Positions 32,986-42,928 of a DNA stretch of 64,000 bases are shown here, piece by piece; within the stretch, counting starts at the first letter, position 1; each line of letters opens with the position of its first letter. The position numbers and the translations under genes are program-made. Location of the stretch: NCBI GenBank assembly GCA_964457365.1, contig CAYWFP010000008.1, forward strand, positions 1-64,000, given 5' to 3'. This DNA is from CAYWFP01 sp964457365 (GTDB lineage: Bacteria; Planctomycetota; SZUA-567). The notes under the pieces are model-generated. The model had not been told where the DNA came from. It did no database searches and saw only the letters and a list, made by a program, of their open reading frames with translations.

Positions 32986-34293
32986 CTACCGCTTCTCCAC
33001 CCGGCAGGTCACGGGAATATCGACGTAGAACAGGTGCTCCAGCGGCTCGCCCGGGCCGCCGGTGCTGAGCGCGCCGCGGTTGCCGGCCTGGGTGACGATG
33101 CGCACCGTGGCCGCGTACGTCCCCTGTTCGTTCGCGCCGGCGAACTCGATCTGCAGCGCCTCCGCCTCGGGCTCCGGGCCGCCGAGGAGTCCGGACTTGC
33201 CGTCGGGACCGATCAGCCGGAGCGCGCGCGGCGTATCGCCGCGATGGTCGGAGACGAAGGCGAAACGTTCGGCGTCCTCGCCGAGGATGACCGCGCCGAC
33301 GTCGTCGGTGGCGCCGAGTGTGTGCGGAATGCTCCAGTGCAGCGCGACCTCGACGTTGGCGATGCCGTAGAGGATCGTCGGCACCGGCTTCGCTTCGCCG
33401 TCGGCCTCGGGCTTGTGCGGCAGCGTCTTCACCTGCGCGTTGTAGATGCGGCGCGGAACCGACCGCGTCGTCTCGCCCGGGGCCGCCGCCGGCAGTTCCA
33501 ACGGCGCGGCGGAGGAGAGCCCCAGTTGCGGGCGGATCAGGGTAATGGGGAAGAAGTTGTCCAGGTAGACGGCGCTCCCTTCCGTGCCGCCGGTATAGGC
33601 CCGGAAGCCCACGCCCGCGCTCTTGCCGCTGAGCTTCTTCGACGGCTTCATGCGCATGGCGATCTCGACGGCGCGGAAATCGCCCGGCGCGAAGTCGACC
33701 TTGGGGATGCCGCCCCAGTAGTCGCTGCCGGCCGCGTTCTCGCTGCAGGCGAGATTGAACCAGCAACTGATCGCCCCCCCGGCGGCGGCCGCGTCGACGC
33801 GGTAGCCGACGATGGTGCCGGGACGGAAGCGGCCCGGAGCGAGCAGGTCGGAGTTCCAGTCGTAGCGGTCGGCGCGCGCGCGGAGAATGCCGCCGAGCCC
33901 GATGCCGTCGCCGGGGGCCGAACTCGCCAGTTTGAACATCATGTTGCTCTGGCCGCAGGAGACCCAGACGTCGCCCACCAGCACGTCCGCGACGGCCTTG
34001 CACGCGTCGCCGGCGGTGACGGTCAGCGCTTGCCCGGCCTTGTTCGCGGGCATGGCGTTCAGCGTCACCCGCCACGCGCCTTCCGCATCGGCGGTGGCCG
34101 TCGCCTTCTGTCCGGCGAATTCGACCGTGACGACCGTGCCGGGAGCGGCCCATCCCCAGACCGGCGCCGCGATCGCCCGCTGCAGCACCATGTGATCGGA
34201 GAAGACGGCCGGCAGGCGCAACGTCTCGCCGGCGCCGGCGCGAAACGTGAACCCCAGCAATACGATCGTCAGGACCAGGCGAAGCCGATGCAT
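32986..34293 (-). CDS. sialate O-acetylesterase-like N-terminus fused to an unrecognised domain
   Basis: About 435 residues. A signal peptide (MHRLRLVLTIVLLGFTFRAGAG) is followed by the typical sialate O-acetylesterase opening (LPAVFSDHMVLQR, VWGWAAPGTVVTVEFAG, DVLVGDVWVSCGQSNM). After the GQSNM Ser block, where the esterase core should continue for about 350 residues, the sequence changes to a beta-sandwich-like region (DRYDWNSDLLAPGRF, GFRAYTGGTEGSAVYLDNFF) and ends without a DxxH block. Catalytic activity is doubtful. AAAGGGG precedes the ATG. Confidence 0.65.
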   Translation of the reverse strand: MHRLRLVLTIVLLGFTFRAGAGETLRLPAVFSDHMVLQRAIAAPVWGWAAPGTVVTVEFAGQKATATADAEGAWRVTLNAMPANKAGQALTVTAGDACKAVADVLVGDVWVSCGQSNMMFKLASSAPGDGIGLGGILRARADRYDWNSDLLAPGRFRPGTIVGYRVDAAAAGGAISCWFNLACSENAAGSDYWGGIPKVDFAPGDFRAVEIAMRMKPSKKLSGKSAGVGFRAYTGGTEGSAVYLDNFFPITLIRPQLGLSSAAPLELPAAAPGETTRSVPRRIYNAQVKTLPHKPEADGEAKPVPTILYGIANVEVALHWSIPHTLGATDDVGAVILGEDAERFAFVSDHRGDTPRALRLIGPDGKSGLLGGPEPEAEALQIEFAGANEQGTYAATVRIVTQAGNRGALSTGGPGEPLEHLFYVDIPVTCRVEKR

Positions 34294-34359
34294 AATTCCC
34301 CTTTGCTGGCGGGCGGGACCGCGATGGCGCGAGCCGCCGCAAGGCAGGCGCCAGCCACC

Positions 34360-34388
34360 ACTATAGGACAACCCGCGCGGCGGCACAA
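34360..34388 (-). promoter_or_regulatory. promoter for the sialate-esterase-like gene
   Basis: On the minus strand TTGTGC (34388-34383), 17 bases, TATAGT (34365-34360). It overlaps the end of the upstream glycosyltransferase gene. Confidence 0.55.
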
Positions 34389-35449
34389 GGTTCCTGCGAC
34401 GATGCGGACGGCAACGCGGCCACCACCGAGGCGGGCGTGACTCCGGGGCCGGTCTCGACGACGGTCACGCGCGGCCCCAGCGGGGCGTACTGCGCCGGGT
34501 CCGTCTCGCCGGTGAAGAGCGCCACCGTCGGCACGCCGTGCGCCGCGGCCAGGTGCGCCGGTCCCGAGTCGTTGCCGACAAAGGCGCCGGCCGAGGCGAG
34601 CAGCGTATTCAACTCATCCACCGGCCCGGTATGCACCGCCCCCCGTCCCTCCGCCGGTCTCGCGACCGCCGCGCACGCGTCCCGCTCTCCCCGCGCGCCG
34701 GTGGCTACCACCTGCCAGCCGTCCGCTGCCAGGCGCGCGGCCACCTCGGCGAACGCGTCGACGGGCCAGCGCTTCCGCGCCCATCCCGCACCGGGTGCCA
34801 GCACGGCATACGCCACGGCCGGAGCGAGCCCCAGGGCCTGCAACAGGTCCGCCGGTACGCCGGCCGGCGGCGGCGGGTCGACCGTCCCCGTCCAGACGAA
34901 ACGGCCCAGCACCGGCTCGATGATGCGAAACGGTTTCTGCGACAGATGCCGGCCCAGCCGCTCCGCGTCGACGAGCGCGCGACTGTAGAGCGGATCCAAC
35001 TCGTGGCCGGGTCCGATCGACCACCTCGGCCCGACGAAACGGGCGAAGGCGGCGGAGTAGCGGTTGCCGCTCAGGTCGATCAGCGCATCGAACGCGTAGA
35101 CGCGGCACCGACGCGCTTCAGCGATCAACGTCCGCCAGCCGATCCGTTCGCGCCGCCGATCGCTGACAACGACGCTTGTCGGATGAATCCGGTTCGCCGG
35201 GACCAGATCGTGCCACAGCGTCGCCGCGAACGGTTTGCAGAAGACGTGCAGCTCCGCCTCGGGCCAGTGCGACCGCAGCGCGATCACAGCCTGCCGCGCC
35301 CAGAGGCTGTCGCCGAGCCAGTGACACGCGATCACGGCCACGCGCCCGGGATTCACGGGCACGGACGCGACCCGCTGCGCGGCCGGGTACCACAGCGGCC
35401 GGCTCGCGCGCAGCAAACCCCGCACGCAACGTTGCGCCAGGATGTGCAT
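34361..35449 (-). CDS. glycosyltransferase family 9 (heptosyltransferase type)
   Basis: About 362 residues. The GT9 C-terminal donor-binding signature is clear: AVLAPGAGWARKRWPVDAFAEVAARL, then NTLLASAGAFVGNDSGPAHLAAAHGVPTVALF. The N-terminal half has VAVIACHWLGDSLWARQAVIALRSHWPEAELHVF and ALIDLSGNRYSAAFARF. Such enzymes add heptose or related sugars to lipopolysaccharide on the inner face of the inner membrane. I chose ATG 35449 (GGAGA about 11 bases upstream), because the open frame beyond it is basic and unlike GT9. Confidence 0.85.
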   Translation of the reverse strand: MHILAQRCVRGLLRASRPLWYPAAQRVASVPVNPGRVAVIACHWLGDSLWARQAVIALRSHWPEAELHVFCKPFAATLWHDLVPANRIHPTSVVVSDRRRERIGWRTLIAEARRCRVYAFDALIDLSGNRYSAAFARFVGPRWSIGPGHELDPLYSRALVDAERLGRHLSQKPFRIIEPVLGRFVWTGTVDPPPPAGVPADLLQALGLAPAVAYAVLAPGAGWARKRWPVDAFAEVAARLAADGWQVVATGARGERDACAAVARPAEGRGAVHTGPVDELNTLLASAGAFVGNDSGPAHLAAAHGVPTVALFTGETDPAQYAPLGPRVTVVETGPGVTPASVVAALPSASSQEPCAAARVVL

Positions 35450-35479
35450 GAAAGGGATTCTCCGGCTCCGTTGCCAAAG

Positions 35480-35508
35480 GCTATAGCACAAATCCCGCGT
35501 CGGCGCAA
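35480..35508 (-). promoter_or_regulatory. promoter for the glycosyltransferase gene
   Basis: On the minus strand TTGCGC (35508-35503), 17 bases, TATAGC (35485-35480). It faces away from the sulfatase promoter at 35535. Confidence 0.6.
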
Positions 35509-35534
35509 GGCGCGACGACTTCCGGGTGCGGTTT

Positions 35535-35563
35535 TGACATTCTCTACGCCGGCTGGTATGATG
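35535..35563 (+). promoter_or_regulatory. sigma70-type promoter for the third sulfatase
   Basis: Consensus TTGACA (35535-35540), 17 bases, TATGAT (35558-35563). Confidence 0.75.
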
Positions 35564-35654
35564 CCGGCCCGACTTCGACAGGAGGTGGCAGGCCGCCCTT
35601 GCCGGAACCGCGACGGAACGCCGGGTGCTGCCCGGCGGCAGAGGAGATTCCCCC

Positions 35655-37109
35655 ATGGGCGACACGCCGCGCAACGTGCTCTTCGTCATCTCCGATCAAC
35701 ACCGCTGGGACCACTGCGGCTTCGCCGGACACCCGGTGGTGCGCACCCCGAACCTCGACCGCCTCGCCGCCGCCGGCACCGTCTTCACCAACGCCTACTG
35801 CCCCAGCCCCGTCTGCGTCTGCTCGCGCGCGGCGATGATGACCGGCCGGCACCTGCACCGCTGCGGAGAAATCAACTCCACCGCCACGCATTCGCGCCAT
35901 ACCATTCACGACCTGCCCACCCTCGGCACGGTCTTCGGCGCCGCCGGTTACGCCACCGGCGCCATCGGCAAGGTGCATATCCCCGGCGAGACGCGCGACG
36001 AGGAGCGCACCCTCGGCTTCGCGGAGCGGGCGCTGCGCATCTACACCCACTGGTTCCAGGATTACATCGACGTCGTCGGCGAGGAGGCGGCCGATGCTTA
36101 CGCCACCTACCGCAAGCCGCTGCCGCGTTTCCAGACCATCTATAACCCGACCAACGCCCCGGTCTCGCTCGACGACAGACAGATGTACGACACGCTCGTC
36201 GTCGACCGCTGTATCGAGTTCATGGAGAAACACGCCGAAGAGCCGTTCTTCCTCTGGGCCGGGCTGGAGAAGCCGCATACCGACTGGACCGCGCCGGCGG
36301 AGTTCCACACGCTCTATTCCCCCGAGGACGCCCTCGTCCCGCCGACGGTGAACGAGGAGCGCGAGGACATGCCCGAGGCCTGGTATATCAGCACGCGCCA
36401 GACATGGACCTTCGACGAGGCCGAGATCCCCCGCTGCATCGCCGCCTACTACGCCAACGTCACCTACCTGGACGCGAAGGTCGGCGTCCTGCTCGACGCG
36501 CTCGAACGGCTGGGTCTGCGCGAAAACACCCTCGTCGTCTACACCACCGATCACGGCGAGATGCTCTTCGATCACGGCATGGTGCAGAAGCAGAACTTCT
36601 TTGAAGGCTCGGTCCACGTGCCGTTCGTCGTCGCCTCGCCCGACCACGCCGGCGGCAACCGCATCGAGGCGCCGGTCTCGCTGCTGGATACGTTCCCCAC
36701 CTTCTGCGACTTCGCCGGGGTCGAACCGCCGGCGGAACTCGACGGCCTCTCGCTCGCGGGCGCGCTCGCCGGGGACGCGCCGGATCCGCACCGCGCGGTC
36801 TTCGCGGAGTACTACGCCTGGGGCATGTGCGAGCGGATGATCGTCAAGGACGGATGGAAATACGTCTGCAGCGACGGCGAAATCTGTCAGCTCTACCACG
36901 TGGCCGAGGATCCGCATGAAACGGTCAACCTCATCGACCGGCCCGCCCATGCCCACGTCCAGGACGCGCTGCACCAGGAGCTGATGGCGTCCTGGCAAAT
37001 GCCGGACAAGGAGCGCGTCCGCCAGGAAGGCCGGCTGTGGAACGACAAGGACGAGTGGCGCGCAGGCTATGCCGCCTGGCAGCAGCGCCGCCGATCCGGG
37101 ACCGCGTAA
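35655..37109 (+). CDS. sulfatase-family hydrolase with an altered CxCSR active-site motif
   Basis: 484 residues, cytoplasmic in appearance. It opens RNVLFVISDQHRWDHCGFAG (metal Asp), later has VVYTTDHGEMLFDHGMVQK (Asp/His ligands), and ends in typical sulfatase C-terminal strands. In the maturation motif, C54 is followed by V-C-S-R instead of x-P-S-R, so the Pro normally seen is Cys56. Whether formylglycine-generating enzymes accept this is unknown. GAGGAG lies 8 bases before the ATG. The substrate is unknown. Confidence 0.87.
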   Translation: MGDTPRNVLFVISDQHRWDHCGFAGHPVVRTPNLDRLAAAGTVFTNAYCPSPVCVCSRAAMMTGRHLHRCGEINSTATHSRHTIHDLPTLGTVFGAAGYATGAIGKVHIPGETRDEERTLGFAERALRIYTHWFQDYIDVVGEEAADAYATYRKPLPRFQTIYNPTNAPVSLDDRQMYDTLVVDRCIEFMEKHAEEPFFLWAGLEKPHTDWTAPAEFHTLYSPEDALVPPTVNEEREDMPEAWYISTRQTWTFDEAEIPRCIAAYYANVTYLDAKVGVLLDALERLGLRENTLVVYTTDHGEMLFDHGMVQKQNFFEGSVHVPFVVASPDHAGGNRIEAPVSLLDTFPTFCDFAGVEPPAELDGLSLAGALAGDAPDPHRAVFAEYYAWGMCERMIVKDGWKYVCSDGEICQLYHVAEDPHETVNLIDRPAHAHVQDALHQELMASWQMPDKERVRQEGRLWNDKDEWRAGYAAWQQRRRSGTA

Positions 37110-37169
37110 CCCGCGCAGTTCGCGGCTGACGCAGCCGCCGTTGCAATCAAGCCGAAAGCGCTGAGCCCT

Positions 37170-37344
37170 TCAGCCGGCGGCGACGCTCCCCAGAAGGCCG
37201 GCGAAGCGTTCTGTGAAGAGCGCTTCGGCCTCTGCGCCGCGCAGGTGACGCAGCAGTTTCCGCTGGCCGTTTTCGGCCACGGCCCGCCAATACGCGTCGC
37301 TTTCGAGCCGGGCGGCCTGTTCGGTCAGATCCGCGGGCGAAGAG
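37170..37344 (-). pseudogene. 3' remnant of an unidentified gene
   Basis: On the minus strand an open frame reads SPADLTEQAARLESDAYW, continues through RAVAENGQRKLLRHL and ends ERFAGLLGSVAAG at TGA 37172-37170. It looks like a genuine helical C-terminus of about 55 residues. A TAG interrupts the frame exactly where the plus-strand GGDEF remnant begins. No start codon is available, so the 5' part is lost. Confidence 0.45.
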
Positions 37345-37350
37345 GCGACG

Positions 37351-37812
37351 GTGATCTACGCCGACATCGACAACTTCAAGGCATACAACGACGTCTACGG
37401 TTTCGACGCAGGCGACGAAGCGATCCTGATGACCGCGGAGATCCTGACTCAAACGGCCGGGCACGCCGGCGGCGACGCGGGCTTCGTCGGGCATGTCGGT
37501 GGCGACGACTTCGTGGTCGTGCTCCCGGCGGAGACGACCGACGCCTTCGTCGCGGAAGCGACGCGGCGTTACGACGCCACGGCCCCGACGCTCTACAACG
37601 ACGCCGACCGGCGCGCGGGGGGCATCCGCGCCAAGGACCGCCAGGGACAGCCGCAGTTCTTCCCCTTCCTCTCGCTCTCGCTGGCGGGCATTCCGCTGGC
37701 GGGGCGGACCTTCGACCACGTCGGCAAGGTGGCGGCGGTGGCGGCGGAATTGAAGAAGGTGGCCAAGCGGCAGAAAGGCAGCTCCTTCGCCCTGGACCAG
37801 CGCCAGGGCTGA
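37351..37812 (+). pseudogene. 5'-truncated GGDEF-domain gene
   Basis: The reading frame encodes IYADIDNFKAYNDVYGFDAGDEAIL and the active-site loop GHVGGDDFVVVLP (GGDDF, a variant of GGDEF), then a normal GGDEF C-terminal half. The first 20-30 residues of the domain (the LTGLPN region) and any sensory domain are missing, and only a GTG without a ribosome site is at the junction. Intact relatives make cyclic di-GMP; this copy is probably inactive. Confidence 0.6.
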
Positions 37813-37838
37813 AGCGCCACTCCGGGAAATCGCCTCGA

Positions 37839-39995
37839 CTACTTCGGCCGAGTGGCGGCGCGGAAGGTGCCGTCCTTGCTGCGCGATTTCTTGCGCGCGA
37901 GTTGGGCGGCGCGCTTGTGACAGAGATACTGGCTGTGCTGCTGCTTCTTCTTCACCGCCGGCTTGGGCACGCGCTTGTAGGTCGCGTCGGGCTGCATCTC
38001 CCAGGCCTTGACGTTGTCCCGGAACCCCAGGTCCAGTTCGGCAAGCACCTCCTTGCGCGCCTGCGGATCGACGATGGGAAAGAGCAACTCCAGGCGCGAG
38101 TCGAAGTTGCGCTCCATCCAGTCGGCGCTGGCGCAGTATACCTCCTCGGCGCCGCCGTTGTGGAACTGGAAGATGCGCGAGTGCTCGAGGTAGCGGTCGA
38201 GGATGCTGCGTACGCGGATGGTCTCCGAGAGATCCTCCACCCCCGCGCGCAAACGGCAGAGCCCGCGCACCAGCAGGTCGATGCGCACCCCCGCGCGCGA
38301 GGCCTTGTAGAGCGCCTTGATCGTCGCCGGGTCGATGAGCGAATTCATCTTGGCGCGGATGAAACCGGGCGTCTCGGGCGTGTGCTTCTCGATTTCGCGC
38401 TCGATCAACGCCAGGAAGCGCTCGCGCAGTTCCGTCGGCGCCATGGCGATGCGGCGGAACTTCGGCGGCAGGGAGTAGCCGGTGATGACGTTGAAGAAAC
38501 CGGAGAGATCCCGGCCGAACTCCGGGCGCGCGGTGAGATAGCCGTAGTCGGTGTAGAGCTTGGCGGTCTTGTCGTTGTAATTGCCGGTGGCGAGGTGAAC
38601 GTAGCGGCGGATGCCGTCGCTCTCGCGCCGCACCACCAGGCAGGCCTTGGCGTGGGTCTTGTAGCCGACGACGCCGTAGATGACGTGCGCGCCGGCGGAA
38701 TCGAGGCGCTTGGCCCACTCGATGTTCGCCTCCTCGTCGAAGCGCGCGCGCAACTCCACCAGCACCGTCACCTGCTTGCACTTCTCCGCCGCGCGGATCA
38801 GCGCCTGGACGATGGGCGAGTTGCCGCTGACGCGGTAGAGCGTCATCTTGATCGCCAGCACGTCGGCGTCGGCGGCGGCCTCCTCGACGAAGCGGACCAC
38901 GGGGTCGAACTTCTGGTACGGTACGTGCACGATGGCGTCCTGCTCGCGCACGGCGGCGAAGACGCTCTCCTCGCCCGAGAGAAGCGGGTGGTCCTGCTGC
39001 GGCCAGGGCTGGTCGCGCAGGTGCGGCAAGTCGATGAGCTCGTAGAAGCCGAAGAGGCTCTTGATGTCGATGAGCGAGGGGACCTTGTATACGTCGTCGT
39101 CCTCGACGTCGAGCACGTTCTTGAAAAAGGCCAGGATGTCGTCGGGGATGTCCTCGCGCACCTCCAGGCGGACCACCGGGCCCCAGCGCCGGCTCTTGAG
39201 TTCCACCTCGATGGCGGCAAGCAGGTCTTCCGCGGCGTCCTCGTCGACCTCCATCTCCGCGTCGCGCAGCACGCGGAAGGGGTAGGCGCCGAGGATCTCG
39301 TAGCCGTGGAGCATCGTCTCGGCGAAGAGGCGGATGACGTCGTCGAGGAGGGCCACGCGGTAACCCTTCTCGCTCCCGGGCAGCGGGATGAAACGGTTGA
39401 GTCCGCTGGGGATCTGGATCAGCACCGTGTCGGTCTGCTCGAAAAAGCGCTTCACCAGCCCCTCGCGCGGGTGGATCTTGAACAGCAGGTACATCCCGCC
39501 GCTGGCCAGCAGCGGGAAGGGATGCCCCGGGTCGATGGCCATGGGCGTCAGCACCGGGAAGACCTGCTCGTTGAACTGGCTCTGCAGGAAGGACTGGTCG
39601 TCGGCGGTGAACTCCTGCAGGCGGACGATGGAGACGTCGTGCTTCTGCAGCGCGGGAAGGATCTCGCCGTGGATGCACTCGAACTGCCGGGCGAACATGG
39701 CGTGGGCCTTGGCGACGATGCCGTCGAAGATCTGCCGCGGCGAGAGCTTGTCGGGCCCCAGGAAGAATTGCTGTTCGCGGATGGCGCGTTTGACGTTGGC
39801 CACGCGGACCATGAAAAACTCGTCGAGGTTGCTGGCGACGATGGCCATGAATTTCAGCCGTTCCATCAGCGGCACGTCCGCGTTCTCGCCCTCGCCCAGA
39901 ACGCGGAAGTTGAAGTCGAGCCAGTTCCACTCGCGGTTGATGAAGTTCTCGGGATAGTCCAAATCCGTCCCGCTCTCGTCGTCGCCGATCTGCAT
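37839..39995 (-). CDS. ppk: polyphosphate kinase 1
   Basis: 718 residues, the normal Ppk1 length. It opens with the N domain (FINREWNWLDFNFRVLGEGENADVPLMERLKFMAIVASNLDEFFMVRV). Catalytic landmarks are KMTLYRVSGNSPIVQAL, the autophosphorylated His region GYKTHAKACLVV, GNYNDKTAKLYTDYG, and LDRYLEHSRIFQF with the second essential His. It makes polyphosphate from ATP. The C-terminal tail is a basic extension (KKKQQHSQYLCHKRAAQLARKKSRSKDG). GGAGGG precedes ATG 39995, 17 bases after ppx. Confidence 0.95.
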   Translation of the reverse strand: MQIGDDESGTDLDYPENFINREWNWLDFNFRVLGEGENADVPLMERLKFMAIVASNLDEFFMVRVANVKRAIREQQFFLGPDKLSPRQIFDGIVAKAHAMFARQFECIHGEILPALQKHDVSIVRLQEFTADDQSFLQSQFNEQVFPVLTPMAIDPGHPFPLLASGGMYLLFKIHPREGLVKRFFEQTDTVLIQIPSGLNRFIPLPGSEKGYRVALLDDVIRLFAETMLHGYEILGAYPFRVLRDAEMEVDEDAAEDLLAAIEVELKSRRWGPVVRLEVREDIPDDILAFFKNVLDVEDDDVYKVPSLIDIKSLFGFYELIDLPHLRDQPWPQQDHPLLSGEESVFAAVREQDAIVHVPYQKFDPVVRFVEEAAADADVLAIKMTLYRVSGNSPIVQALIRAAEKCKQVTVLVELRARFDEEANIEWAKRLDSAGAHVIYGVVGYKTHAKACLVVRRESDGIRRYVHLATGNYNDKTAKLYTDYGYLTARPEFGRDLSGFFNVITGYSLPPKFRRIAMAPTELRERFLALIEREIEKHTPETPGFIRAKMNSLIDPATIKALYKASRAGVRIDLLVRGLCRLRAGVEDLSETIRVRSILDRYLEHSRIFQFHNGGAEEVYCASADWMERNFDSRLELLFPIVDPQARKEVLAELDLGFRDNVKAWEMQPDATYKRVPKPAVKKKQQHSQYLCHKRAAQLARKKSRSKDGTFRAATRPK

Positions 39996-40012
39996 GCTGC
40001 CCTCCCTGCCCG

Positions 40013-41596
40013 TCACATATACGCCAACTGGCCGCGGAGCAGCTTCACCTGCAGCCCGGTGGCCTCCTCGAAGAGCGTCGCCTTCTCCTTGAGCGCCATA
40101 GTCTCGACGACCAGATCGTGCCGGCTCTTGGCGCGCAGGACCAGATCGGTCTCGGTCACCTGCGCGGCGACGGTCTCGATGATCTGGCGGTGCCCCCGGT
40201 CGAGCGCGTCGGCCAGCCGCAGGACGGCCGCGAGCTTGGTGACGCGCAGGCGGTCCTCCATCGGCAGGCGCATGAACTCCGCGTGCTGCGGCCGCGGATG
40301 ATTCTTGCGGTGATACCGCGCGATCAGCGCCACGAGCGATCGCTCGTCGGCGTCGAGGCCGACCACCTCGCTCCACTCGATGAGGTACATCGAATGCTTG
40401 TGATGGGCGCGCTCGCTGACGAACATGCCGATGTCGTGCAGAATCGCGGCCACCTCCAGGTAGAGCCGGTCCTTGCCGCCGAGATCCAGGAAGCCGGCCA
40501 CGCCGTCGTAGAGCTCCACCGCGAGCTCGGCCACATGCAGCGAATGGTCTGCGTCGTAGCCGTACTTCTCGGCCAACCCGCGCGCGGAGCGGATGACCTG
40601 CTCGGAGAAGACCAGCGCCGGGTTCTCCCCCTGGCGCAGCAGGATCAAGTCGTGGAAGATCCCCGAGAGGAGGTCCATCTCGGCCATGTAGACGCGCTCG
40701 ACGCGGATCTCGCGCAGGAAGCGGTCCAGGATCAGCAGCGCCGGCACCAGCAACTCCACGTCGCTGATGCTGACGCCGAAACGCTCGGCGACCTGCTCGG
40801 GCGCCAGCCCCTGCACCTCCTTGGCCGCGCGCATGATCATTTCGCCGTGGACGTTGAGCCCGCCATCGAGATAGCCCACGTCGCCGCGGCCGTCGAAGGC
40901 CTTCAGGAGCTGCGAGTTGGTGACGACGCAGTGGGCCATGGTATAGTCGCGGTAGACGCTGAGCGTGGAGTGGACCACGTTGCGGATGACGCTCTCGAGG
41001 AGCATCTGCTCGTTGCCGGCCCCCGCGCCGGCGCAGTTGTGCAGCAGCCGCGCGGTGCCCAGGCGCCGGGTGTTGGTCAGCACGAGGTTGCGCCCCTGCA
41101 GCACCATGGTCTCGGTGGAGCCGCCGCCGAGATCCAGAAACAGCGTATACCCCTCCGTGTCGCCGACGTTCTTCTCCAGGAACGGCAGCATGACCTGGTA
41201 GGTCAGCCGGCTCTCCTCCACCGCGTCGAGGACATGGAGGCGAAAGCCGGTCTCGTGCGCGATGCGGTCGACGACGATGTCGCGGTTGCCCGCGTCGCGG
41301 ATGGCGCTGGTGGCCACGGCGCGGAAGTCGCGGACGTCGTAGTCGTCGAGGACGCGCGAGAAGTTGGCCAGCACGCGGCAGACCGCGCGCAGCGTATCGC
41401 GGGTGATGTAGCCGCAGCCGAAGGTGTCCACACCCAGGGCGACAGGGTGGACCAGTTCGTCGAGCATCGCCAGCACGCCGTTGCCGCTGAGTTCGGCCAC
41501 CTGCATGCGCACCGAGGTCGAGCCGACGTCGATGGCGGCCAGTTGCGTGGCCGTCGTCTTGCGCCGCTTGCGCGTGCGCGTCTTCTTCGCCGCCAT
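40013..41596 (-). CDS. ppx: exopolyphosphatase (Ppx/GppA) with C-terminal HD domain
   Basis: 527 residues. A basic N-terminus (AAKKTRTRKRRKTT) is followed by the actin-like fold (AAIDVGSTSVRMQVAE, FRAVATSAIRDAGNRD, FLDLGGGSTETMVLQ). A C-terminal HD-type domain has ILHDIGMFVSERAHHKHSMYLI. The protein removes phosphate from polyphosphate or pppGpp. It is the first gene of a ppx-ppk operon. GAGGGTGG is just upstream of ATG 41596, which I prefer to an open but unlikely longer frame. Confidence 0.92.
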   Translation of the reverse strand: MAAKKTRTRKRRKTTATQLAAIDVGSTSVRMQVAELSGNGVLAMLDELVHPVALGVDTFGCGYITRDTLRAVCRVLANFSRVLDDYDVRDFRAVATSAIRDAGNRDIVVDRIAHETGFRLHVLDAVEESRLTYQVMLPFLEKNVGDTEGYTLFLDLGGGSTETMVLQGRNLVLTNTRRLGTARLLHNCAGAGAGNEQMLLESVIRNVVHSTLSVYRDYTMAHCVVTNSQLLKAFDGRGDVGYLDGGLNVHGEMIMRAAKEVQGLAPEQVAERFGVSISDVELLVPALLILDRFLREIRVERVYMAEMDLLSGIFHDLILLRQGENPALVFSEQVIRSARGLAEKYGYDADHSLHVAELAVELYDGVAGFLDLGGKDRLYLEVAAILHDIGMFVSERAHHKHSMYLIEWSEVVGLDADERSLVALIARYHRKNHPRPQHAEFMRLPMEDRLRVTKLAAVLRLADALDRGHRQIIETVAAQVTETDLVLRAKSRHDLVVETMALKEKATLFEEATGLQVKLLRGQLAYM

Positions 41597-41663
41597 GATC
41601 CACCCTCGTTGGCGTCTGTCGCCGCGTCGCGCGGAGCAGGGACGCTCCCGCAGCCGACCTGAA

Positions 41664-41692
41664 ATGGTAGAAGGAAACGGGCAAATGCGCAA
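41664..41692 (-). promoter_or_regulatory. promoter for ppx-ppk
   Basis: On the minus strand TTGCGC (41692-41687), 17 bases, TACCAT (41669-41664). Confidence 0.5.
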
Positions 41693-41743
41693 GCCCCGCG
41701 ACGCGAAACCCCGTGGACCGGCCGCGACCGATGGCGTTTGGGC

Positions 41744-41772
41744 TTGACAGAACCGCGGCCGGGCGCTAGGTT
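41744..41772 (+). promoter_or_regulatory. promoter for pheA
   Basis: TTGACA (41744-41749), 17 bases, TAGGTT (41767-41772), 36 bases from the ATG. Confidence 0.6.
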
Positions 41773-41807
41773 CTGTTACATTTATTTCGGATAAAGGCAA
41801 TCGGATT

Positions 41808-42896
<1,089 letters not shown>

Positions 42897-42928
42897 ATAC
42901 GCCCCCCGCATACAAAGAGGAGACCTTC

